Below the pieces are notes generated by a model, which saw only the letters and a program-made list of their open reading frames with translations, was not told the DNA's origin and did not search any database. A stretch of 64,000 nucleotides of DNA from Mesaphorura yosii. Its lineage: Eukaryota; Arthropoda; Collembola; Poduromorpha; Tullbergiidae. Shown here in pieces: positions 1 to 11,600 of the stretch. The stretch is taken from assembly GCA_009869945.1 (NCBI GenBank), contig WIXG01000053.1, positions 62,001 to 126,000 on the forward strand, written 5' to 3'. The translations under genes and the position numbers were made by a program. Numbering within the stretch: position 1 is the first letter of the stretch; every line of letters starts with the position of its first letter.

Positions 1-1608
1 ACAGGATTTTTCCCGCACAAGGATTTCGATGAAAAACTGACATGACCCAAACTTTTTTGTTTGAACATGGACTTGAATAAACTCGAGCACTTGCATTTGC
101 AGACGCTTATTTGCTTGCAATTTAAGCTTCGAGTATCCTAACTTGAAGCACAGCTCAGGAATGAGTCGGAAACTCCCTGAAGACCAATATTCTCGACTCA
201 GTTAGACGCTGACGCTGAAAGCAAGAATACGAAGTGCGATTCTTTTTTATCGATTCCGTGCGCAGGTCGGATTGCCTTGAAATTAATTAAATCCAGGATT
301 CATATATGAATTGGAAGCCATCTCGGCGCAACACTGCAGAGAAGTTGATAATAAAACTGTACTTGGATAATAAATCCCCTGAACGATATGTGGAAACTGA
401 AATTGGGATTAGTTTGGTCATTAAAGTAGTCTTAAGAGAACTCGAAGCGCAATTTAACTGACTTAGTAAAGTAATTACGAGCACTTAATTCTGTAATAAT
501 TGACAAGCACGACTAATGAAGCAAAGTTTCCACGAAATGAGGAGCATGTTTGTGTGCGCATGCAGAGGCTGTGAACGCGAGCATTAATGAAAGATATGAC
601 ATCATTTGGTGTCAAATTCAGAGCCCAAAATCCTCGTTATCACCACTTGAATTAAAATGTTTCGGCTCCATGTAATAAGATCCTGAATTCAAAGCCCCCT
701 CACATGTCTCTATAAATCTCACTGGCAGTAATTGAGCACGTAATTCGGATCTTCTTAAAGGACCGAGTTTCAAATTTTAGCCTAGCAAACAGAGGACACA
801 TGAGCGACAGTTTGCAAGGTTTCAGAGCCATAACCATTATGCATGCATGCTTTGTTGAGTGCGTGGATGCAAATGCACGGTCTGGCACCCAGTCGCATTT
901 TTCGCATTGCCTTTGGTGCTCTTTTCGCTTTTCGCATCCAGGCGAAAGAGAAACAAACTCGCTCGAAAGCAGAGAAAGAAAAATATTCCGAAATAATTCA
1001 GCGCGCACGCCAACTGTTAAATGAGACAGTGAACCTTATTTATGCAACACTAAAGAGTGGAAGTGAAAGAGCATCACGCGCTATTGAATTAACAAACTTC
1101 AAAAACGTTCTCTAATTGGCAAAGACTAATTACGATGACGGGAGGGTTGTGGGTTATGAAAGAGTTCTCCGAGCACATTTACGGGAATTAAGTTATCTGC
1201 CTGCCGCTGGGACCTTAGCCTTCTTCGGCTCCGTCTGCTCCGCGCTGCGCGAGGGAAATTTGCCAACGTATTTTGGGCTGCTCGTTCTCTTGATGTTTGC
1301 ACTTTGAATAAACACACGAGTGCCGGAGGCGGTGAAAGTGCACCGGGAATGAGACGAGAGCTCAAACCAAACGAGTCTTCTCTCTCCCTCTAAATATAGT
1401 CCAATGTTCAGACTAATTTTCCAACAATTGGCGTCAATTCAAGCGAATTTGTCTCCACTCTTTAAAGTAGTTAAATGTTGGAAAGAAAATACACTTAATT
1501 AAAAATACAAAATTAAATGAAGGAAGAACGCGCTAATTCTCAGAATTTGAAGTAGCTTGCTTCTCGGTTCGCCATCTCTAAAAATACTCTAATCTTTGTT
1601 TCTCGCAG
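1..1608. other. No gene recognised; possible upstream intron of the ALP gene
   Basis: Several short frames are open here but none has a recognisable domain or a convincing signal peptide followed by a splice donor. Because the next exon begins at a splice acceptor, this stretch is most simply an intron of the ALP gene, with the signal-peptide exon lying before the window. That is inference. I saw no tRNA, repeat array or mobile-element remnant. Confidence 0.4.
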
Positions 1609-4600
1609 AGTACGCCGGTCAGGTGGCTCCCGTTTCGTTTGATGGCACAATTGGTGGCGATCGAAGTGGGAACGGCATGGCTGCTTTTGAGAATCGCTTG
1701 CTTCAAGGATTAAACAAGTAAGTTTTGCGACGCACAATCAACAGTTCACTCTCAGTCAAAGAGGAAAGGAGGTAAAGAGCGGCCAAAGTGTTCTGATTCA
1801 CGTTTTGCGAGCAACAGCGGGAGAGGACAGTCAGTGAAACAAAACATTCAGATTGCCGTTGCCAGCACGGCATGAGGAATGCTAATGAATTCTCTTGTGA
1901 ATGAAATTGCAATTACAACGACACATGTGAATGAGAGTGCATGAAGAACTCCGGGACAAATCCGTACGAAAGACACGAGTCATGAACAGAACTCTGATTG
2001 AGGGTTTGTGATTCAAGTTTCCAAAAGCAGTCGGATTTTCTTCCGCATGATTTTATGAAACACGCCTGGGTTTGGCAAAGCATGCGCACCTACGACGCAT
2101 GTTTCCCAGAATTCCTTCTCTTTAATTGTAAGATTAAAAGTGAGATTAGTCAAGTCGTTTCAAGCTGAATTCTAGAATGTTTCTCCAGAATATATTTTTT
2201 CACTCCCGTTTCAAAAAGAAAAGCACGGAGGCGAGGAACTAGATTTACCGTGTCACATCACATCTCGCCTCGCAAATTTCTTTGACACAAACCTTCCTTG
2301 TTTAATTTAACGTTGCTTGCAATTAGAACGAGCGTGCAAATCTACGTCCTTTAATTAACTAAACAGAGTAAAGCAGAAAAGCAAAGACAATTTCGCATTT
2401 AAAAAGAAAGTGAAAGACAAGAATGTTTATATGAAACAGCGAGTGTATGCCCTCAAATTTCTCGGAGACGAAGAAAAATGTTCTACTTTCATTTCATTCG
2501 CTTGCAAGACCTCATTTGCATTTGCAAATTTAACTTTGCAATTGACAACTGAGAAATTTGCGCGAAATACGTTTTAGCTCAAGAAATAGAGTTTTCACAT
2601 TGCGCGTAGGCGTCGAAATGAAACAGTCGGAGGAGCAATAAATACGGGAACCAATTTAGCATGGTGCCCTTTCACCACGAGCCGTGATAACAGAGACAGG
2701 CGGAGCGCAGACTTCACGCTGATGGATTCGCGCCACACAATAACGCAGCTAGCACGCAGGCCATGTTCATGGCATATTGCAAATGTTTATTGCCTCCACA
2801 ACCGCGTAGTCAGTTTTGACAATGAAAAAATGCGACAAAAGTTTAAACTTTGTTAAAATTGGTGCAATCTGGGAGAGTGGTCCAGACAGCTTCGAATTCG
2901 AGCAGCTCCCAACGAATGAATACAAATAACTGCAATCTATGCGAGCTATGCGCAATAAACGCCTCTGCTATGCTCCATACATTCCAATCTACTTCATCTC
3001 AACCACGAAAGGGCAATTGGGTGCCCATTTGTTGCCACTACTGGAAAATAGATAGGATATGACAACCCGCGCAACGACCGGCTGCATTTTTCTTGCCCCA
3101 GCGCACATGCGAGCTGCTTCCACTCAAAACTCCTTCGGCCGCATGCACAAGCATCACTCCAACGCGTCCCACGCTTAGGCAATTTAAAAGTACATAGTTT
3201 CTGGTACCGCGGCTGGCTTAAGTTATTTAATATGCTAATTCGGTGCACCAGGATTGCTCCTCCGCTCAATCGTGCCATCGCTCCGCTTGGGTATGCGTCG
3301 GCATGAACTCTCGCAGGCTGCTCCGCCGGTCCAAAGTGCAAATGAGCACTTTGCACCGTGTAAAATGTATGGATAAACGAGACAACTTCATAAATATTTA
3401 GTATTTTGAACCACTTTCCCACTCGGAGAAAAGGTGAAATAGGGGAGGGAGCGCCGCGTTCTGCCGTGTGTGTGGCTGGAGTGTCGTTGTCATTAATGTT
3501 ATTTTTGTTATGACCTATTACGATAACAAAATACTCGAGACACTTCAAGAAATAATGACGCACTCTTCGGCTAGCACAAGTCTGTGGTGTGCTGTGACGC
3601 TCTTTAAAATGGAAGAGAAATGAGAATGATCATTACACGCGTAGTGAGTGCCCTCCTCGCACACGGCTTCATTTCATTGTACTGCCATATGGAGCTGGAA
3701 TTAGGCGTATTAAAAACAACATGCACAGCTTTACCATCCTCGCCGTCGCCGCAGTATTTACGATGCCAAGACGGGAGAGAACGGAGAAAGAAAGTCCTCT
3801 CCCATGTCTCGGTACTTTCTCCATTGACAAAATGCGAAGCACGCAGGCTGTTGTTGTCTTCCTCTTCGTGCCGCAACAGCAGCAAGAAAATCCCAAATGC
3901 CATTCCATTTAATGGGAGCAGGAGAACAACGCAAATACAACCCGTCCGCGTTCGTTCTACATCCCCGACGTACATGCGCGCAGCACATTATTGTCATGCC
4001 ATGACGACCGACCAACTTTCTCCTTTCTTCTTTCTTCTCCTCCTCTGCCACCGTATTGTTTACAACTTTCTTTCTCTTCTCGAGCTCAAGTGCCGATGTG
4101 AAAACACAAGTGCTTGAGCGCCTTCCTTTGTTTGTGCTCGTAATGCGGCTAATCGCGTGGATTCGTGGATTTCTTCGGTCGTGCGACAGCGGATGGATTA
4201 AATTACCCACCGACGAGGAATCCACAGGTTTCTCGAGTCTCAAATACCGTCATCCGAGTTCCAATACAAGACGCAGGAATTCAAACTCTCCGACAGCGTA
4301 ATTGCGATCAGAATTTTAAATTATGCATTATGCAATCAGAATCAGAATGAAGCTGTCGAAGTGAATCTGAGTTGATCTTCAAGCGAGAGGGCATGCAGAG
4401 GCAGATTTTTCAGTGTGCCTCTTGTGCGAAACCTCCTCCTCGAAAGAAGTAAGCCGAGAAGGCCGAGAAGGCCGAGACGGGATTGAATTTTTGCCGCTCT
4501 GGTAAAATCCGGCCTGCGTGCGTGTCCGTAAGTAGGAAAGTGGATTGGTGCCGAGTTACACGTAGACATAATTGAGAGTGTGTGTTACACACTGGCTTTC

Positions 4601-7584
4601 GTAAGCTTAAAACGTGGCATAATGCGAAAAGATAATGCACAATTCCCCAAAGGCTTTCTCTCAATGTGATGTACGAGACACAAGGCGCCAGGCGCGGGTT
4701 GAGCATTTCTTTCATCTCATTTCGCGATGGCACCAGCAGCCAGCATACTGCAGAGTCGCAATGCAACTTGCGTAGCAGAGTTCAGAAGGAAATAGCACAT
4801 GGAGCCCCAACCTCTAATGGGAGGCTCAGTTCTTATCTGACATCGGAGACACACACGACAAAGAACGCACTTGAAACGGAACCGCATTTCAAGGTCGCGT
4901 CCGTCCCGTGTCCACCTCTGAACTTAATTAACCGGGCGATCAAAATTTAGTAGTTGACTCAGATCGTGCTCGATCAAATCCCAGGAAGGGACGAATTCCA
5001 ATTGTCATGTAACTCAGGCTCCCGACTTTAAGGAAAAATCGTGCCATCTTTCTATTTTCTTGCATTTTATATCTTCTCCTTACATGAGCTTGAAGGTCTG
5101 ATCTTCAGAGTGCAGACGAGATTCGCGTCGATGTGCTGTACTTTTCCCCGCAGTACTTTCTCACTTCATTTCTCTTCCTATTTATTTCCATCCATGCCTT
5201 TCTCTTTCCTTATTCTTCCGCTCTCTTCTGAGCCGGCCTTCTTTTCCCGTCCGGAATACGAAATAAAATTCTTTCCGTGAGCTGAAACCTCAATAACATC
5301 GAACCGGATGCGATCAGAATTGAATTTCAGAGGATCGAGCAGCACGACGAGGAGCAGCCTAGTTCGATTTGGGATTTTTACTGCTGCTCTGCACTCCTCT
5401 CGTTCTTTCTCGTCCGTCTCTTCTTCCCGGTGCACTTTGTACTCCCTCCCTTTATCCATCATTCATTTCGCCTTTCGCGTCTACGTAGCCGTCTGCCGCC
5501 GCATCTTCCGCCATGCACTGCCCAAACGTGAGCGGCGCCAGCGACAAATAATAATACCTCTCCATATGCTTGCTTATTATTCGTGCACACTCCTCAAGAA
5601 AGCACAATTTCTTCAACTTGATCATGTTTTGTGTACAAACGCTTGTGTGATCCAATCAGTCGGTCCAGACCAGCGTGCGCACGTTTACTTTCGCGGCGGG
5701 GTACTAATTTCGCCATTATTATTCAATCACGCAGCCATATATAACAGGAATGAGTCTCCAACCTGTTGCAGAGAAAGCAGAGCTGCCTGTCTCCCTGCCA
5801 GCTGCCACTCCGAACGTGAAAAACAAAATCATGAGTTCCATATTATTTATTTATCTTTGCTCTGCAATCTGCAGCATTTCGCCTGCAAAGGCCCGTGTTG
5901 CCCGTCCCATTCCCGTTAAACGCACAACCTGCAAATTACACGTGTCGCTTGATTTTCAGTTTAGCAAAGTTCTCGAGATGGAATGGGAATTAAAGTAATT
6001 GCGGTAGACTCGACGAGCCCGGAATCTTTTTTTGTGATGACCGAATAACGAGGAAATGAGACTCCATGTTTGCTTAAAACTCGGGCTTAAAATTTCCTCG
6101 GATGCCAGATCCCATCGTAATTTCCGTCCCACAATCTTTGAAGTTCTATGCACGCGCTAAGAAAATTCCAGCCATAATTTGAGATTTGAAATTACGGCAA
6201 GCCCGTAATTCTCGTCCAATGTGGCACAGTTTGTGCAATGAGGAATTGGCAGGTACTTTTGTGACAAGTGGCATTTCAGGGGTAAGAAAATACTCAGGCT
6301 CAACAAAGAAATGCCAGAAATAAAATAACATGCTTGCGTCATTCACAGTGGAAAGAACCACACAGACACAAATTTAAAAAAATTCTTTAAGTTTGAAGCC
6401 ATACAATTAAAAGAGGATCTTGCTTTCACTTTCTCATTAAATTTCAGGGTTTTTCGTCCTTGCGCCGTTTTCTGTAATTTTTTTCGACCAGGGCATGTTG
6501 CATGTGACTGCATGTTGCATGTTGGAAGAAATAAAATCCAAACCCAGCATTGATCAAGTTCGCATGCTTGTGTCGTGACGTGATGTTATGCTGTTCTCTG
6601 CATTTTATCCGCGCGACGTGTATGAGGCTGGCGGGCTTTGCCGAATATAGCTTAGGAACTGAGCACAATTAAAGAATTGGAGCACGGAAACTGGCTAGTT
6701 TTGACTGGGCAATGCCTGAAAGGACTTTATTAAACTGAAAACTAATCATTGATAACTGAACGAAGGACTAGACTCGGACTCCGACTTATTCTCAACTGCA
6801 CACTTCTGCTGCTGTTCCTTGAATAACGCTCTCTCCGCTCTCTCCCTTGCTTGCCTCTCTCCTCTCTACCAACTCTGCTTGGTTTACTCTGTTTGGTTTG
6901 GCTTGGTTAGACCTGACGCGAACTCAAGCAAAGGGACACAAAAAATTCTCTGCTTTGACTGGGGCTGGATTGATACTAATTTAAATACTTGCAATCTAAT
7001 TCTGGGAATGCGTATTTCTGACTCCGCTACACTTGCGCATTCGAATTCGAAATCGTATCGGCAAACGCACATTTTACGTCATATACAAATGACATTTTAA
7101 AAGAGGTACAAAATTGAAGCGGAGCACTTGAACCAAAACGCGGTAGCAGAGCTTAGGATCGCAGTAGTGCGTAGGAAGCATGAAACACGGCATCTAATCA
7201 TGACAATAATGAATGGACGGAAATTTTAATGTGAGAGCACTCGAGTATTTACGACGGTCATTCCATTCCATTGCTGGTCCATTCATTATCGTCTGCCGCG
7301 GCCGCATTTTGCCTTCGCTGCCTCGCACTCGCGAATGACTGCGTGCTATTTGAATGATGTGCATCCTTCCAGCTGTGCATTGCCTCGTTTTTCATTTTGA
7401 CATTTCTAATTTTCTGTTTAGACGTTCTTCTGTGATTTACATTTATAGGCGATCATGCATCCGACGTGGCAGTCGATGCGATCATCGCCCCGACGACTGC
7501 TGCAGCGGCGGTGCGTGTCGCTGCAACCTTTGGGGAAGCAATTGCCAGTGCCAACGCATGGGCATTTTCCAAAAGTGGGGCTAA
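1609..7584 (+). CDS. Agatoxin-like peptide (ALP) precursor, 3' two coding exons (5' end missing)
   Basis: The two coding exons are 1609-1717 and 7449-7584 (TAA 7582-7584). The first follows a pyrimidine-rich stretch ending in CAG and ends at a GTAAGT donor. It encodes a short acidic/polar propeptide ending N-R-L-L-Q-G-L-N. Its phase (two bases over) matches the second exon exactly, and the join creates a Lys-Arg dibasic cleavage site directly before the cysteine-rich domain. That domain has eight cysteines spaced C-x6-C-x6-CC-x4-C-x-C-x6-C-x-C, with the D-H-R-P-D-D-C-C and C-N-L-W-G-S-N-C segments I recognise from arthropod agatoxin-like peptides. These are neuroendocrine peptides of insects and crustaceans with the inhibitor-cystine-knot fold of spider agatoxins. 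The product should be secreted through the regulated pathway, and the C-terminal residue is Gly, a possible amide donor. The signal-peptide exon is not in view. Similarity to venom toxins does not imply venom use here. The family call is from memory. Confidence 0.83.
1718..7448 (+). other. Intron of the ALP gene (5.7 kb)
   Basis: The intron starts GTAAGT and ends TTTATAG. It contains several open frames of 120-200 codons on both strands between about 3.0 and 5.9 kb, but they overlap each other antisense, lack recognisable domains and read as low-complexity translations of CT/GA-biased DNA. I see no nested gene. Confidence 0.6.
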
Positions 7585-8660
7585 ACTCCGTCTCAGCCCT
7601 CAGCCGCCTCCGACCAACACCTTCCGGGGCAGCCAGCCAAAACTCGTCGGCGCGGTGAAGAACAACTGGTGCATTTGTGTATAAATGTATTTATGAGCGA
7701 AATTGAACTTAACCAAAGAACTTAAGCAACATATGAGTCATGATGCAGTACTCTGTATTACTTTATTCTTGTTTCCTTAAGATTCGTACACATTTCGGTC
7801 AATTTGCAGCAATTCTTTTTCGAAATGTGAGGGGATTTATACAGAAATGCTAGTCTTTGTCACTAGGCCTAACTCTAACTCGTAAGGTGCTAAGTAGAGA
7901 AATGTTCGTGTAGACAGTGTTTATTTGTAGTACTTAATGCAACAGTACAGTGCTTGTTTACGTGCTTAAGCTGGACCTGGAACACACCTCTCAATGATGT
8001 CGTAAATTAATGGTGCTAAATTAGTCAGACTTGTCGTAGAGCATTACTTCTCTACATACGTGTTTGTATAGCGTACTCTATTTAAAGTATTTATACGCAG
8101 GACATTAGATACCTTTGACAGTATTATTCCGTGTATTGCGTTACATCTCCGCCTGAGCCGTGAATCCTACTATTCTTGACATTCGATGATAGCCATGGAC
8201 AATACGAAAACACAAAATAAGGATTTTCCTGTACACTAACTCTATATTCATATAAATCCTGGATCTATTATTTCATACAGTTGCCGTATTAGCCAGTTTA
8301 CACATTTTTGTCCACGCCAAATTTCGAAAATTTCGCCATTATCAAAATCTGGACAACATGTCAAATCCAAATCTTCAGTACTGAGGTCGTGTTAAGTGAG
8401 TACATGTCCTATAGAATGGATTGTAAGTATTTTAGTGGATGTCGTAACTTTCTTGTCATACCCAAAATTCTAGCTTCTTATCGCAGGTAGGCTAAAATTA
8501 GGGTGTAGCGTAGTTTAGCCGTAGTACGCTGATTATCCTTGTGTTGCTGCTGTTTGCTTCAAATTAGGCATTTACAATTGGTCAAATTGGTTAAGTAATT
8601 GGAGAAAAACAAATTAAATAGTTTGTTGTGAACTTTTATTTATTGCAAAAGAAAAAAGTA
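7585..8660 (+). other. Probable 3' UTR of the ALP gene, then intergenic DNA
   Basis: The DNA after the stop is AT-rich and poor in long frames, as expected of a 3' UTR. I found no canonical AATAAA at an obvious position; an A-rich AAATAA-type variant lies near 8214. The transcript end is therefore not fixed, and the right boundary given is only where base composition changes. Confidence 0.35.
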
Positions 8661-11600
8661 CGTTATTTTATTTGAACGTGTTGCTGCTCTATTCTTTTCA
8701 CATCCCGACGCACCCGCAATGAAAAATGAGGATGGAGCCTCCGCAAATCACGCGGAAAGGAGTGGACGTGGCTAATGACTTTGCTTTGCTCGGCGGACGG
8801 GCGATGACGACAAACACTAATCCCTCATCTGAACGCCAAATTTATGTGCGTAGGCGAGGACGAGTAAACAACACCCGTGATGATAGAGTTCATGTCCCGT
8901 TAATACGCGGACGGACGGAAAAGTACCATCTAAGACAGATTGCTCGCCATTGTGTAAGGCAAAGCTGGGCTACGGATATTTTCTGAGAAGGATCTCCGCA
9001 ACTCCAGCCGCTGCTGCACAGCACAGCACAAGCACAAAAATTTAAATCTGTGCTCGATTACTCGGAATTACATTGCACGGAGTATGGAAAAAAAACTCTT
9101 CCGGTTCATCATTGTCGAAGCAAAATCAATTTTAAAAGTTTTCGCACAAACTTTGCCTATTAAAACCAAATCCTGTTGCATGCCTTCGCATGCGACGAGA
9201 GTAAATCGCCCTTCTAGCTTCAATGCACTTTAATCAAGTAGTACGTAAGAATAACTGGTTCCTGTCCGTCTCGTAGCTGCGCTGCGTCAAAGAAAGCACA
9301 CGTGCGCCTGCCTGCCTGCCCGAGTCCCTTCCTTATAAAAAACTTATTGTTGTGCTGACGCAATCAGAGTCACAAGTGTCTGGCGCTCGAAACACAAATA
9401 GTCCGAGCAGTTATGACATTTAAACTGAGTAAACGCTTCTCAGCCATCTAAAATGTTTGCTTGGCAGAGAATTGTCTAGAATTTCTTCAGAAGTTCACGA
9501 GCAACCAATTAAACAATATTTTCTTTCCGGATAACTCTTTCAAAGATTTCCAGATTAGCACGCTTAACGCGCACTATTTTTGCACTTTCACAACTTCAGA
9601 TTCTCATTTTCCTCAAAGCACGAGAATTTTTCTCAAACTTGGAGTTTTGAAAGTGTTGGCTCGAGTTTTATTTGTCACAATCTCACAAACAATTGAACTT
9701 GCTTCGGATTTGACGCAACCAGTCTCAACTGCAATGCGAAAACTTTGAGTTTAGTCACGAAATCAATTTGGTCAGATAGAAAATGCGGCAAAGTAAATCT
9801 TTCTCATATTGCTTTCTCCTTCAGTATTTTGTGTTGTTTTATTGTGGTTTTTGTGGTCTTATGTTTTTGCATTTGCAGCAGACTGGAGAAGAAAGTGAAA
9901 CCATAGCCAGTGAAAGTCTCTGAATGACATCATCGTCCTTGGGAAATCTCGATCCAAAGCGGCAACGCGGCCCAAGCAACCATTTGGATGGATGCTCGGG
10001 TGTTGTTTGACCACAAAAATTGGTTTCGCTTGGCATAGGAAAAGAATGCAAAAATGAACCAATTATAAAAGTGTAAAAAGTAATATGCTTCACGCATGAT
10101 CTTCTGATTGAACTGCATCTTCAATGCAGAAGTTCCAAGAATTACTATGCAGCAACTGCCGCTGCTCGTGCGTGGGATCCAACTTCTTCCTACCCGCACG
10201 CTTCATTCAAGCGCAGCACACACAGCCTAAATGCGTAAATGCCAAGAGCCTCACGTATTGAACTTGACATTTCCAATTTAAAATCATACTCATAATGGCA
10301 TTTAAAATATTTACACTCGATTGCTTGAAGACTCAAGGCGTGGTGCGGTTCGTGCCGAATCCCACCTTAAAATGAGTTTCCCACGGCCCACACAAGCTAA
10401 ATAAATTATGGGATTATAAGTCTACGAATTTAATGTTCTCTTGTTGGACGGAGGACTCTTGCTTGCGACGTTTGGATTTATTTCCAGAAAATGCACTCAT
10501 GTGTCTAAATCCAAAACAGGGCTTCTGCTCCGGATTTGTTGCGACAAATGCTTCGTTGTTTTAATAAGTCGGCTGCAGGAGAAGCAAATGCGCCCCATAA
10601 TTTATGGCGCTCGCCCTCGCGCCCTGACGCTGCGCGGACGAGCATTTGGCCAGAGACACTGGCTTGGCCCCTGGCTTCACTCCCACCGCAGTGTTTCTTT
10701 CGGTCAAAAATTCAAAACATGGACTTGGCGTGTTCTTCGGCTTTGATCAACCTTGGCCGTACGCTGTAGACTTGGCCTTATATTTGTATTCATTATTCAT
10801 GGCGCGCCGAGGCCTGCACACTCTCGCTCGCTGGACACACGAGAAATGAAGATGTCAAGAATGACTCGGACGCAAACATCTAAATTTAATAAAACGGAGC
10901 TGCCCAGCTAAACGAAGCAGCACTGCACAGCAGCTGTGCGGAATATCTTCTTGTCCGAACCAAAATCCCTCCTGCTTGCGTCTTCGAGCCAGAGTTCTTA
11001 TCTGCGAATCTGTGCAGTGGATGTTATTAATACGCCTTATTTCTAGTAACAAAACATCTCACCATTGGGAATCAGCGCACCAGATGATGAAAATCCAGTT
11101 GCGTAGACGGAGAGAGAAAGCCAAATTGAGTACGCATTGGAAAAAATTATTACTGCTTTGAATGAACCCCTGCAATATGCGTCACATCACGTACTGCGAA
11201 TACACGCTTGGCGCTTACGGAAAGGGCGACTCGGGTCCGCAAGAAAACTGCGACTGCTACACGTGTAATGCGAGAAGCCCAGTCGCGAGAATTACATTTC
11301 AAAGTCTGCGTTCGATATTGGATCTCATTCATTGCGCGCTCGATTCTGCGAACTCGTACTCGTAAGCCAGGACAAAAAGCCGTCACGTAAGTGCACCATT
11401 ATTGTACGATATTAGTATTATTGCGAGTAAAGAAGATTTCTGAAGATTTAAAGATAATGTGCAGAAATTGGTTTTTCCCGGTCGCTCCGGGAAAGGCGAA
11501 ATCCCCGCAAATGACTGAATTTATCGCGATGGGCATGAACATTTGCATGAGTTAATTGTCGTGCCAGAGTTAACTGGATTTTGTTACTTGCGACAGCTGT

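Noticed and set aside
2994-3563. 189-codon open frame on the minus strand
   Set aside because: No domain, no conserved motif and ordinary random composition; it lies in the ALP intron.
3620-4243. Overlapping long frames on both strands (165 and 161 codons)
   Set aside because: Antisense pair in CT/GA-biased DNA. Both translate as Ser/Arg/Leu-rich low complexity without a recognisable fold.
5308-5919. 203-codon plus-strand frame
   Set aside because: Begins in CT-rich sequence and reads as Ser/Phe/Arg-rich noise. No domain or plausible splice borders.
7466-7684. Ala-rich frame overlapping the ALP exon as the main product
   Set aside because: Longer than the cysteine frame, but it does not match the phase of the upstream exon and lacks any family signature.
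8726-8986. 86-codon frame with an ATG
   Set aside because: Arg-rich, no family resemblance, no upstream promoter or downstream poly(A) evidence; not distinguishable from chance.
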